This document shows, piece by piece, positions 51,566 through 59,097 of a stretch of DNA of 64,000 bases. Every line of letters starts with the position of its first letter. Position 1 is the first letter of the stretch. Origin of the DNA: an uncultured Alphaproteobacteria bacterium (GTDB taxonomy: Bacteria > Pseudomonadota > Alphaproteobacteria > RF32 > CAG-239). The translations under genes and the position numbers were made by a program. The notes below the pieces were generated by a model, which saw nothing but the letters and a program-made list of their open reading frames with translations, was not told where the DNA came from and did no database searches. The stretch spans positions 57,630 to 121,629 of the forward strand of contig CAKQPS010000006.1 in the NCBI GenBank assembly GCA_934270475.1, read 5' to 3'.

Positions 51566-52000
51566 CTAGTATTTATAATATATCGTTTCACCCAAACCGT
51601 TTTTGTGGGACGTTTTCTCCAGCTGCCCCATATTGTTGCGGTATTCAGTGTCGCCCAAGCTGTTTTCTTTTGCCGTACCGACCAGTTGCCCCATATTATT
51701 GCGATATTCGGTTTCTCCCAAGCTGTTTTGATGAGCAGTCCCCTTCAGTTGTCCCATGTTATTGCGGTATTCAGTATCGCCAAGACTGTTTTCTCTCGCC
51801 GTGCCGACCAACTGTCCCATATTGTTGCGGTATTCGGTTTCACCAAGGCTGTTTTGCCGAGACGTTCCAACCAATTGCCCCATGCTGTTGCGATATTCGG
51901 TTTCTCCCAAGCTATTGGTGCGCTGACTGTTTACCTCGCCCAAGCAAAACGCCTGCGCCGACAGCGGCAGCAATAAACATGCTATCAGTAAATATTTCAT
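51566..52000 (-). CDS. Secreted protein of tandem 21-residue repeats
   Basis: The 144-residue protein has a signal peptide (MKYLLIACLLLPLSAQA). The mature part is almost entirely a tandem array of five full 21-residue repeats plus a partial one. The consensus is N-S-L-G-(E/D)-T-E-Y-R-N-N-M-G-Q-L-x-G-T-(A/S)-x-x. The invariant part is LGETEYRNNMGQL; the variable positions change between copies (VGTSRQ, VGTARE, KGTAHQ, VGTAKE, EKTSHK). At DNA level this is a 63-bp in-frame tandem repeat with silent differences. The repeats resemble YD/MORN-like beta-hairpin units. AAAGGAG precedes the ATG; the function is unknown. Confidence 0.85.
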   Translation of the reverse strand: MKYLLIACLLLPLSAQAFCLGEVNSQRTNSLGETEYRNSMGQLVGTSRQNSLGETEYRNNMGQLVGTARENSLGDTEYRNNMGQLKGTAHQNSLGETEYRNNMGQLVGTAKENSLGDTEYRNNMGQLEKTSHKNGLGETIYYKY

Positions 52001-52081
52001 AAGCTGCTCCTTTTATATTTGTTGCTTTATATTGTACATAATACAACCGACTTTTAAAGTAGCAAGGAAATTTTTATACAT

Positions 52082-52561
52082 TTACAGCGTTAAATCGGCG
52101 AATTGGGCTCCAATTGCCGCCGCCAAGGCTTCGGCGTTCAACTCCAAAGTCACGCCGATTTTTCCGCCCGAAAGGCAAAACGTGTCAAACAATATCGCCG
52201 TTTCATCAATAAACACCGGAAATTGCTTTTTCATTCCCAGCGGCGAGCAGCCGCCGTGCACATAACCAGTCAGCGGCAAAAGTTTTTTCAACGGCAGCAT
52301 TTCCAAATTTTTTACACCGGCGGCATGCGCGGCTTTTTTCACGCTGAGCTCGGCGTTTGCCGGAATCACGAACACAAAATGCGTAAAGCCATGCTGGTCG
52401 GTCGGAGCCTGCGTCACCAAAGTTTTAAACACCTGCTCTTCCGGCTTTTGCAAATATTGCGCCACGCTTTTGGCGTCCACGCCGTCCGTTACTTCATATT
52501 CATATACTTTATACGGAATCTTGGCGGTTTCCACAATCCGCATAGCGTTAGTTTTTATCAT
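52082..52561 (-). CDS. ybaK: Cys-tRNA(Pro) deacylase, YbaK/EbsC family
   Basis: It hydrolyses mischarged Cys-tRNA(Pro), or related misacylated tRNAs, in trans. The family pattern is KTNAMRIVETAKIPYKVYEYE, FKTLVTQ, FVFVIPANAELSVKKAA, YVHGGCSPLGMKK and the terminal LELNAEAL. The open frame runs up to 52615, but a promoter (TTGACA-17-TATAGA) occupies 52615-52587, so the start must be downstream. ATG 52561 gives 159 residues, the E. coli YbaK length; ATG 52579 is possible as a nearly leaderless start. Confidence 0.9.
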   Translation of the reverse strand: MIKTNAMRIVETAKIPYKVYEYEVTDGVDAKSVAQYLQKPEEQVFKTLVTQAPTDQHGFTHFVFVIPANAELSVKKAAHAAGVKNLEMLPLKKLLPLTGYVHGGCSPLGMKKQFPVFIDETAILFDTFCLSGGKIGVTLELNAEALAAAIGAQFADLTL

Positions 52562-52586
52562 TTTTTCTGCATTTTTCATAACTTTT

Positions 52587-52615
52587 TCTATATAAACTTT
52601 CGTCTGAACTGTCAA
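52587..52615 (-). promoter_or_regulatory. Sigma-70 promoter of ybaK
   Basis: On the minus strand a perfect TTGACA (52615-52610), 17-base spacer and TATAGA (52592-52587). It decides the ybaK start. Confidence 0.65.
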
Positions 52616-52733
52616 CCCTATTTTTTATGTAAAAAAAATTGCAAAAAAATGAAAAAAGATATTGCAATTTGGCTATAAAGATAGCTATATAAGTAAATGA
52701 ATTTTTGAACATATTTTTAATTGGAGATAAAAC

Positions 52734-53681
52734 ATGAAAGTTGGTATTATCGGTGCCGGTTCTGTTGGAAGTGCTGCGGCATTTTCTTTGATGATGACTG
52801 GCGTTGCCCACAAAGTTGTATTGATTGATATGAATGAGAAAAAAGCTCAGGCAGAAGCTATGGATATTGCTCACGCTGCTCCGTTTGGTCATGCCGGAAA
52901 AATCAAAGCCGGAACTTATGAAGATTTGGACGGCTGCGAAATTGTTATTATTACCGCTGGTGCAAATCAAAAACCAGGAGAAACCCGTATTGACCTTTTG
53001 GGACGCAACGTTAAAATTTTTGAAAGCATTATTCCGCAGGTTGCTAAATATGCTCCAAATTCAATTTTGCTTATCACCGCTAATCCGGCTGACATTATGA
53101 CCGAAGTTGCCCGCAAGCTTTCCGGTTTTCCTAAAGAACGCGTTATCGGCAGCGGTACGGTTTTGGATACTTCCCGTTTCAGAACCTTGTTGGCATTCTA
53201 TTTGGGCGTTTCCACAAAATCTGTTCACGCCGACGTTATTGGCGAACACGGCGACAGCGAAGTTTTGATTTGGTCTAACGCCGAAGCCGGAACTTTGTCT
53301 TTGGACGAATACGCAGCCAGCGTAAACAAAGTTTTGGACGATGCTAAAAAAGCCGAAATCAGAGACGGCGTTGTTAACGCTGCTTATAAAATTATTGAAG
53401 GCAAAGGCGCTACTTTCTATGGTATTGCCGGCGCTTTGACTCAAATTTGCCGCGCTATTAACAATAACGAATATGCTATTTTGACTGTGTCTTCTCACCA
53501 CGATGACATTGAAGGCGTTAAAGGCGTAAGCTTGTCTTTGCCGACAGTTATCAATAAAAAAGGTGTTTTCCACGTTATTTCTCCAAAACTTTCTGATGAT
53601 GAACGCGCAAAATTAAAATCCAGCGCCGAAATTATGAAAGAATATACCGACAAAGCTTTGGCTATGATTGCTGAAAAATAA
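52734..53681 (+). CDS. ldh: L-lactate dehydrogenase
   Basis: It reduces pyruvate to L-lactate with NADH, regenerating NAD in fermentation. The 315-residue protein has GIIGAGSVGSAAAF, the substrate loop GANQKPGETRIDLLGRN, ITANPADIMT, GSGTVLDTSRFR and the catalytic VIGEHGDSEV (H172). Q79 in the specificity position of the loop (Arg in malate dehydrogenase) points to lactate. GGAG precedes the ATG, and a TTGCAA/TATATA promoter (52662-52691, 18-base spacer) is plausible. It is monocistronic, with a terminator. Confidence 0.9.
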   Translation: MKVGIIGAGSVGSAAAFSLMMTGVAHKVVLIDMNEKKAQAEAMDIAHAAPFGHAGKIKAGTYEDLDGCEIVIITAGANQKPGETRIDLLGRNVKIFESIIPQVAKYAPNSILLITANPADIMTEVARKLSGFPKERVIGSGTVLDTSRFRTLLAFYLGVSTKSVHADVIGEHGDSEVLIWSNAEAGTLSLDEYAASVNKVLDDAKKAEIRDGVVNAAYKIIEGKGATFYGIAGALTQICRAINNNEYAILTVSSHHDDIEGVKGVSLSLPTVINKKGVFHVISPKLSDDERAKLKSSAEIMKEYTDKALAMIAEK

Positions 53682-53698
53682 ATTCGGTAGTTTTCGTT

Positions 53699-53727
53699 AA
53701 AAAGAGGTCTTTTGACCTCTTTTTTTG
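53699..53727. terminator. Bidirectional intrinsic terminator
   Basis: GAGGTC (53704-53709) pairs with GACCTC (53714-53719), flanked by A and T runs, between ldh and the convergent flavoprotein gene. Confidence 0.85.
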
Positions 53728-53757
53728 TATCCATCTTTAAATATTTCTTTCTATTAT

Positions 53758-54915
53758 TTAATAAATTTTCACGGCATTTGCCGATGCCCATGCCCACTGT
53801 AAATTAAAACCGCCCAGCTCGCCGGTAACATCTAAAACTTCGCCGATGAAAAACAAATGCGGACAAAGTTTGCTTTCCATGGTTTGCGAAGAAATTTGGC
53901 TGACATCAACTCCACCTGCTGTAACCTCGGCTCGGTCAAATCCCATTGTTTTTTGCGGAATAAAAGCAAATCTTGTCAATCTATCATTTAATATCTGTTT
54001 GTTTTTATTGCTTAAATTTTCAATTTGACAATCTAAATTTCCTACCAGTTTTTTTGCTAAATTTATCGGCAGGACCTTCCCGACTATTTGACTAATCGAC
54101 TTTTTCGCTTGATTTTCCAGCAAGCTGCTCAAAGTCTGACCATTTAAAAAATCTATGTAAAACGTTTTTCCGCTCTGCCAATACAGCGAAGCATTTAAAA
54201 CAGCCGGACCGGAAATTCCCATATGCGTAAACAATAAATCACGGCAGATTTTCTGCTTGTCAATATTTATAATAACCGGCACGGAAACGCCTGCTAAATC
54301 CGAGCAAAAATTCCGCAATTCCGGTTGAGCAACCAGCCCGACCAAAGCCGGACGCGCCGGAATAATTTTATGCCCGAACTGTTTGGCTATTCTATACCCC
54401 AAATCCGTAGCGCCGATTTTGGGATAGGACACCCCGCCGGTTGCAACAATCAGGTTATCGCTGGTAAAATTACCAAAATTTGTCGTAATAACAAAAGCTC
54501 CATCTTGCTTGACAATACCGCTTATTTGGCAGTTTGTTTGAATTTTCACCCGTTTTTCCAAACATCTTTTTAACAGCATTTCAGCAACATCGGCGGCGCT
54601 AAAGGCAAACATTTGCTGATTTTGCCGTTTTTCAAATTTAAGATGATGCTGCTGCAAAATTTTTATAATATCCTGCGGTGTAAAGCGGGCTAATGCCGAT
54701 TTAACAAAATGTTTGTTAGAACAAAGATAATTGCCGGAAACCGCGCCTAAATTCGTAAAATTACAATTTCCGCCGCCGGATATTTTAACTTTAGAGGCTG
54801 TTTGCGGCTGTTTTTCTAATATCAGCACGCTGCTCGCCTCGGCAATATGCGCGGCACACATCAAACCGGAGGCGCCGCCGCCGATAATGATACTTTTGAA
54901 ATGCTGCTGTTTCAT
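53758..54915 (-). CDS. FAD-dependent flavoprotein, HI0933/YhiN family
   Basis: A 385-residue FAD-binding protein: the dinucleotide fold IIIGGGASGLMCAAHIAEA at the N terminus, SGGGNCNFTN (family hallmark), a central VATGGVSYPKIGATDLGYRIA and the C-terminal VTAGGVDVSQIS and GELGGFNLQWAWASA. Members are predicted flavoprotein oxidoreductases of unclear role. I start at ATG 54915, with AGGGA upstream; the open frame extends back another 32 codons without support. Confidence 0.92.
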   Translation of the reverse strand: MKQQHFKSIIIGGGASGLMCAAHIAEASSVLILEKQPQTASKVKISGGGNCNFTNLGAVSGNYLCSNKHFVKSALARFTPQDIIKILQQHHLKFEKRQNQQMFAFSAADVAEMLLKRCLEKRVKIQTNCQISGIVKQDGAFVITTNFGNFTSDNLIVATGGVSYPKIGATDLGYRIAKQFGHKIIPARPALVGLVAQPELRNFCSDLAGVSVPVIINIDKQKICRDLLFTHMGISGPAVLNASLYWQSGKTFYIDFLNGQTLSSLLENQAKKSISQIVGKVLPINLAKKLVGNLDCQIENLSNKNKQILNDRLTRFAFIPQKTMGFDRAEVTAGGVDVSQISSQTMESKLCPHLFFIGEVLDVTGELGGFNLQWAWASANAVKIY

Positions 54916-54980
54916 TTTACTTTCCCTAAAAAACACCAATAATCTAGCATTAAAAATTTCTTTTTGCAAAAAATTTTTAC

Positions 54981-55018
54981 AAAAAAACTGCGAAAGTTTT
55001 AACACTTCCACAGTTTTT
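54981..55018 (-). terminator. Intrinsic terminator of the 33-aa gene
   Basis: AAAAACTG-CGAAAGT pairs with ACTT-CCACAGTTTTT around TTTAAC, with T runs on both strands. Confidence 0.7.
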
Positions 55019-55062
55019 ATTCAATCTTAGAATGGTACTATTTCATATTTACTAATTTTACC

Positions 55063-55090
55063 ATAATCTAAACTAAATGTTTTAGATTAT
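55063..55090. repeat. Short perfect inverted repeat downstream of the 33-aa gene
   Basis: ATAATCTAAA (55063-55072) and TTTAGATTAT (55081-55090) are reverse complements with an eight-base loop; there is no T run, so it is not a terminator by itself. Confidence 0.6.
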
Positions 55091-55115
55091 TTTACCGCGC
55101 CACTCTGTTTATGTT

Positions 55116-55217
55116 TTACTTATCGCCATGTTTGTCAACATAACCCATAAAAATTCCGGTCATACCTAAAACACACAAGATTAGTAAAAAAGCGGCAATC
55201 ATTATAAAATTTTCCAT
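55116..55217 (-). CDS. Very small single-pass membrane protein (33 aa)
   Basis: ATG at 55217 opens 33 codons: MENFIMIAAFLLILCVLGMT, then GIFMGYVDKHGDK, and TAA at 55116. It has one hydrophobic helix with a charged C-terminal tail, the layout of small inner-membrane subunits or regulators. A TTGACA-17-TAAGAC promoter lies upstream (55290-55262) and a terminator downstream. There is no strong Shine-Dalgarno sequence. Partner unknown. Confidence 0.5.
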   Translation of the reverse strand: MENFIMIAAFLLILCVLGMTGIFMGYVDKHGDK

Positions 55218-55261
55218 ACGCTAATAATTTTAGTTACACACAAAAATAAACTTATATGTTT

Positions 55262-55290
55262 GTCTTATCTTATTTTCTTGTTTTTGTCAA
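55262..55290 (-). promoter_or_regulatory. Candidate promoter of the 33-aa gene
   Basis: On the minus strand TTGACA (55290-55285), 17-base spacer, TAAGAC (55267-55262). It sits just before the DUF4105 gene's stop codon. Confidence 0.4.
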
Positions 55291-55298
55291 TAATTTTT

Positions 55299-57098
55299 CT
55301 AAAAACTTTGCCGCAACCAAAGCTGCCAGCTTTCACTGTTGCGACCAATATTATGGCTGCCCTCATAGCCGATTTCCAGCGATAAATTGTCGGTAACACC
55401 TAATGATGCGGCGGCTTTATAAATCAGCCTGTCGCCAAATTTGCGGGTTGCCCAAGTTTTTTCGGTGTTAAAATGCAACCGCACCGCGCCAAAGTCTTTC
55501 AAAACACCGATTTCCGGAGCCAATCCACTCCAGCTGTTATGCGGAATAAAGCCGCCGTACGCACCGTTTATTTTCAGCAAACCATAAAGCCAAATATCCG
55601 CCGGCAAAGCAATAGTTTTGCCAACGCCGCCGTAACCGTAGCCGACATAGCCTTCATCATAATTCTGAGGATTGTAATCGCGCTTAATTTCCGCGCCGAC
55701 AGCATAGGAAATCGGGTCAAACACCCTGCCCGCCGGCACTAAGGATTTAATTTTTATCGGCGCAAAATTTTGCAAAACCGCTTTGTGAGATTGGTTATAA
55801 TAGCGCCATTTGCTGGACATCACACTGATTTCCGCCCCTTTAACCAACCCAAAGCTGCTGTCTGTCAAAGCGGTATAAGCAGGACGGATTTCCACTTCTT
55901 CAAAGCTTTTATGACGTTCCTCGCCGCCGCTGAACGATATTTGCATAGAATCGTGCGACAATGCTGGATTTTCTCCAACTGGACGAACTTTTTCACCAAT
56001 CGGCAAAGCGCTGCGCTTGCGCAATACGCCAAAACTGGCTTTACGATATTCTTTCAGCGGCATATTTCCAGCAGTGTACTCATATTGAAAATATTGATAA
56101 ACCGCTTCATAAACTTCTGATTTTTCCGCATCGGTTAAATTTTCTGCTGTAAAATCATACTCTTCTACACCCTGCAAAAATGCCTGATACTGCTTGTCAT
56201 TCATTGCCTTTAACAAATTTTGAATCTGCGTATAGCGTGCTGGACGATAGTTTTGCGACTTAACCAAGTTCGGCTCGTTATTGATGGTTTTAAGCGTATC
56301 CAGCGGAATCACCCATGCCGGATATTGCTTAGTCAATTCCAAACTCGGACGCACCGCCTCCAGCAATTCCAAAATCATATATGAGCAATTTTTACTCAAA
56401 AAATAGTAGCGAATTTTAGCTTGCCGCATTTCATAAAGATGGTCGACAAACTTTTGTCTTTCTTCATCTGTTAAATTAAGATTATATTCCCAAATATCTC
56501 TATTTTCGATATTATTGTAGGTATTTATAATTTCCCAATACGGACTGACGCTATATACTCCAAGATAGCCGCCGAACAAACCTTTCAGCGCAAACATCAC
56601 TCCGTATTCAGTTCCGGAATCTGCGCCGAAATTTGAACCATGTGCCAGCATCTGTGTACCTTTGCGCGCCGTGTCGATACGCACCAACGTATGCCCAAAC
56701 AGTGATGCCGGATTGCTCATATACGCGTTTGTAAACAAAATAGTGATACCGTTCGGACGCACATCATGCATAAATTGCTGATATTCTTTGCAGTCTTCCA
56801 AATCACCCTGCACTTTTCCCAACTGTTTCAAATAATTGAATCTTGCCGGAAAACGGCACTTTTCCTCACCTCTAGCAAAAGTCGCTACCTCAGCAGCAAA
56901 CTCCTCTTGCGGATTATCCCGTCCGTCCGGACTTATATAAAAATCCTGATTTTCCACCAAACCTTGATAGCCGTTAAGCGTTTTATGATAATGCAGCAAT
57001 TTAAGCCACGCCTCGTCATACGCCGGAATTTCCGCCGCCATTGCCGCGTTGCACCACCATAAAGCACTCAAAAAAATCAAAAACTTATACATATACAA
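55299..57098 (-). CDS. DUF4105 envelope protein with C-terminal barrel-like region
   Basis: The 599-residue protein has a signal peptide (ending near AAMAAEIP), an N-terminal helical part and a DUF4105 domain at about residues 115-270. There NPASLFGHTLVRID, YGVMFALKGLFGGYLGVYSVSPYWE and FLSKNCSYMILELLE are visible; the NCS motif and His suggest a papain-like Cys/His active site. The last ~200 residues are strand-rich and end LWLRQSF, like an outer-membrane barrel. The family is common in Proteobacteria; the function is unknown, possibly peptidase or amidase at the outer membrane. Two ATGs lie six bases apart at the start. Confidence 0.82.
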   Translation of the reverse strand: MYMYKFLIFLSALWWCNAAMAAEIPAYDEAWLKLLHYHKTLNGYQGLVENQDFYISPDGRDNPQEEFAAEVATFARGEEKCRFPARFNYLKQLGKVQGDLEDCKEYQQFMHDVRPNGITILFTNAYMSNPASLFGHTLVRIDTARKGTQMLAHGSNFGADSGTEYGVMFALKGLFGGYLGVYSVSPYWEIINTYNNIENRDIWEYNLNLTDEERQKFVDHLYEMRQAKIRYYFLSKNCSYMILELLEAVRPSLELTKQYPAWVIPLDTLKTINNEPNLVKSQNYRPARYTQIQNLLKAMNDKQYQAFLQGVEEYDFTAENLTDAEKSEVYEAVYQYFQYEYTAGNMPLKEYRKASFGVLRKRSALPIGEKVRPVGENPALSHDSMQISFSGGEERHKSFEEVEIRPAYTALTDSSFGLVKGAEISVMSSKWRYYNQSHKAVLQNFAPIKIKSLVPAGRVFDPISYAVGAEIKRDYNPQNYDEGYVGYGYGGVGKTIALPADIWLYGLLKINGAYGGFIPHNSWSGLAPEIGVLKDFGAVRLHFNTEKTWATRKFGDRLIYKAAASLGVTDNLSLEIGYEGSHNIGRNSESWQLWLRQSF

Positions 57099-57104
57099 AA
57101 CAAA

Positions 57105-57155
57105 AGAGCCGTTCTTTTTCCACCGTAAAATTATTTTCGGTAACAGAACGGCTCT
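57105..57155 (-). terminator. Long hairpin terminator after the DUF3015 gene
   Basis: AGAGCCGTTCT (57105-57115) is the exact reverse complement of AGAACGGCTCT (57145-57155). The minus-strand side continues TTTTG. It separates the DUF3015 gene from the DUF4105 gene. Confidence 0.75.
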
Positions 57156-57171
57156 CCCCGTATTTTAGAAA

Positions 57172-57627
57172 TTAAGCTCTGGCAATTTCCATAACTTTCA
57201 AAGCCACATCAGCGGCTTCTACATTATCATTAGGAAAAATGTAAGCAAACTTTTGTTGAACTTCTTTACCTAAGGTTTCGCTGTCAACATCCAAAATGCC
57301 GGCCAAAGTTTCAATAGTTTCACCATGTCCTGCAGCAGCGTCCATAGCAAACTGTTCCATATTATCTTGCAAAAAAGCCAAAGTCATACGACCTGTACCG
57401 CCGGTTACACGACCGTTAGGGTCACAGCCGGAAGTTCCCATTGTTACACCGATAGTGTTAGAAAACCAAGAGTTAGTTGTCATAGCCAAAGACTGAGGAA
57501 TCACACCGCTTTGACCGCGCCAAGCCATAGAGCCTAAGCCGCAACCTCCTGTACTGTCTACGGCGTGAGCTGTGCCGGCTAAACATACAACGGATAAAAC
57601 CGCTAATGTACTTAAAAATTTTTTCAT
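57172..57627 (-). CDS. DUF3015 family periplasmic protein
   Basis: The 151-residue protein has a signal peptide (MKKFLSTLAVLSVVCLAGTAHA) and the DUF3015 pattern GGCGLGSMAWRGQSGVI, then SLAMTTNSWFSNTIGVTMGTSGCDPNG, followed by a helical C-terminal part. The family is Cys-containing, secreted and of unknown function. AAGGAG precedes the ATG. Upstream lies a 370-base region with repeats (57748-57811), which may be its control region. Confidence 0.87.
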   Translation of the reverse strand: MKKFLSTLAVLSVVCLAGTAHAVDSTGGCGLGSMAWRGQSGVIPQSLAMTTNSWFSNTIGVTMGTSGCDPNGRVTGGTGRMTLAFLQDNMEQFAMDAAAGHGETIETLAGILDVDSETLGKEVQQKFAYIFPNDNVEAADVALKVMEIARA

Positions 57628-57747
57628 ATTACGCTCCTTTTAAAAGTATATCAAACAAGTTTATTCTAACTAAAATTGAACAAAAGTATACACTTGCCGC
57701 AACTTTTGCACAGGTTTTGCTATGTTTATAATTTTTGTCACCCACAC

Positions 57748-57811
57748 ACTACAATTTTACTAAAACTACAGCTTTTGTCATTTTAAGACTACAAAAGTTG
57801 TAGTCTTAAAA
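57748..57811. repeat. ACTACA direct repeats and 14-bp inverted repeat
   Basis: ACTACA occurs at 57748, 57765 and 57788. TTTTAAGACTACAA (57781-57794) and TTGTAGTCTTAAAA (57798-57811) are perfect reverse complements with a three-base loop. TTTTGTCA occurs at 57733-57740 and 57773-57780. No coding sequence is visible here. It could be an operator region for the DUF3015 gene. Confidence 0.6.
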
Positions 57812-57927
57812 AGTTTTTGGAAGTTTTATCCCTAAAGTCTATAAAAATCCAAAGTTCTTGTAAAAAAACATAAATAATTATTTTACAAAATCATTTGAAC
57901 AAAAAATAAAATCGATTGATTTACGCA

Positions 57928-57976
57928 TAAAAAAACGAGGGTTTTGATTATCAATCAAAAAGCCTCGTTTTTTTTA
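57928..57976. terminator. Intrinsic terminator of the 40-aa gene
   Basis: AAAACGAGG plus TTTTGATT pairs with AATCAAAA plus CCTCGTTTT, a long stem with A and T runs on both sides. Confidence 0.85.
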
Positions 57977-57995
57977 ATAACATAAAAACGCTTAA

Positions 57996-58118
57996 TCACA
58001 AAATCTGTTGAATATCCACTCTGTGTTTATTAAGTTGATACCACATAGAGAACACTCCAAAAAACAATAAGATACCAAGACCGCCTATGGACTCGATAAC
58101 AGAAACAACGCTAGCCAT
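57996..58118 (-). CDS. Very small single-pass membrane protein (40 aa)
   Basis: ATG at 58118 opens 40 codons (MASVVSVIESIGGLGILLFF, then GVFSMWYQLNKHRVDIQQIL) to TGA at 57996. One hydrophobic helix is followed by a basic, polar tail. A consensus promoter (TTGACA-17-TAACAT) and a long terminator bracket it, so a transcript of about 200 bases is well supported. There is no strong Shine-Dalgarno sequence, so the transcript could also act as a small RNA. No family recognised. Confidence 0.55.
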   Translation of the reverse strand: MASVVSVIESIGGLGILLFFGVFSMWYQLNKHRVDIQQIL

Positions 58119-58150
58119 AATAAATTTATAATTATAGGTTTAATGCCTAT

Positions 58151-58179
58151 ATGTTATCGCTGTTTATTTTCCTTGTCAA
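58151..58179 (-). promoter_or_regulatory. Sigma-70 promoter of the 40-aa gene
   Basis: On the minus strand a perfect TTGACA (58179-58174), 17-base spacer, TAACAT (58156-58151). Confidence 0.6.
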
Positions 58180-58229
58180 CCTCTTAGCCTAGATTTTTTT
58201 GATATTTTTGTTATTTACATTTATTCATG

Positions 58230-58258
58230 CAAAAAGCCTGCCCAAAGGCAGGCTTGCA
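58230..58258 (-). terminator. Intrinsic terminator of rpsD
   Basis: AAGCCTGCC (58234-58242) pairs with GGCAGGCTT (58247-58255); T run on the minus-strand side. Confidence 0.85.
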
Positions 58259-58277
58259 AAATTCGATATAAACCAAA

Positions 58278-58892
58278 TTATCTTGAGTAGTATTCGATAA
58301 CCAGATTTGGCTCCATCATAGCTGCGTATGGAACATCATCAAACTTAGGTACAAATGTATATTTTGCAGTAAGTTTTTTAGAATCTACTTCCAAATAACC
58401 AGGGAAATCGCGGGTTTGAGATTCAATAGCAGCAGCTACCAAAGCCAAACCTTTTGATTTTTCACGAACTTCAATAACATCACCAGCTTTAACTTGATAA
58501 GAAGGGATGTTTACTTTTTTGCCGTTAACAGTAACATGACCGTGGTTAACAAACTGACGGGCTGCAAATACGGTTGGAACAAATTTAGCTTTATATACTA
58601 AGTTATCCAAACGAGATTCCAACAAACCAATCAAGTTTTCGGCAGCATCGCCAGAACGGCGAATTGCTTCGGCATAATATTTGCCAAACTGTTTTTCAGA
58701 AATATTACCGTAGTAAACTTTCAATTTTTGTTTAGCGTTTAATTGTTCGCCGTAGTCAGTAACTTTTTTCTTTCTTTGACCATGTTGACCTGGACCATAA
58801 GAACGTTTGTTGAACGGGCTGTTTGCATCACCCCAAAGGTTTTCGCCATAACGGCGGCTGTTTTTCTTTTTAGCAGCAACAATACTTTTCAT
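58278..58892 (-). CDS. rpsD: 30S ribosomal protein S4
   Basis: A primary 16S rRNA-binding protein. At 204 residues it has NLWGDANSPFNKRSYGPGQHGQ near the N terminus, KQFGKYYAEA, the S4 domain RLDNLVYKAKFVPTVFAARQFVNHGHVTVNGKKVN and the conserved end MEPNLVIEYYSR. As in alphaproteobacteria it stands alone, outside the alpha operon. AAGGA precedes the ATG. Confidence 0.98.
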   Translation of the reverse strand: MKSIVAAKKKNSRRYGENLWGDANSPFNKRSYGPGQHGQRKKKVTDYGEQLNAKQKLKVYYGNISEKQFGKYYAEAIRRSGDAAENLIGLLESRLDNLVYKAKFVPTVFAARQFVNHGHVTVNGKKVNIPSYQVKAGDVIEVREKSKGLALVAAAIESQTRDFPGYLEVDSKKLTAKYTFVPKFDDVPYAAMMEPNLVIEYYSR

Positions 58893-59097
58893 AAGTTTAA
58901 ATCCTTTATTTTTGTTTACATTATTGTCCCGATAGTTTCACGCCCAAATGCGGAAACGAGATTGCGAATTTACACAATCTACATTCTCGGAAGTGGTGTT
59001 AAAATAACGCAAAAAATCTGTATTTTCAAGCAAAAAATGCAAATAGCACTGGATTTTTTGCAAAATTATTCTACAATCAGCCGTTAAGGAGATAGCA

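Noticed and set aside
51566..52000. 63-bp tandem repeats as a possible CRISPR array
   Set aside because: The repeats are contiguous with no unique spacers and are in frame within a gene that has a signal peptide and ribosome binding site.
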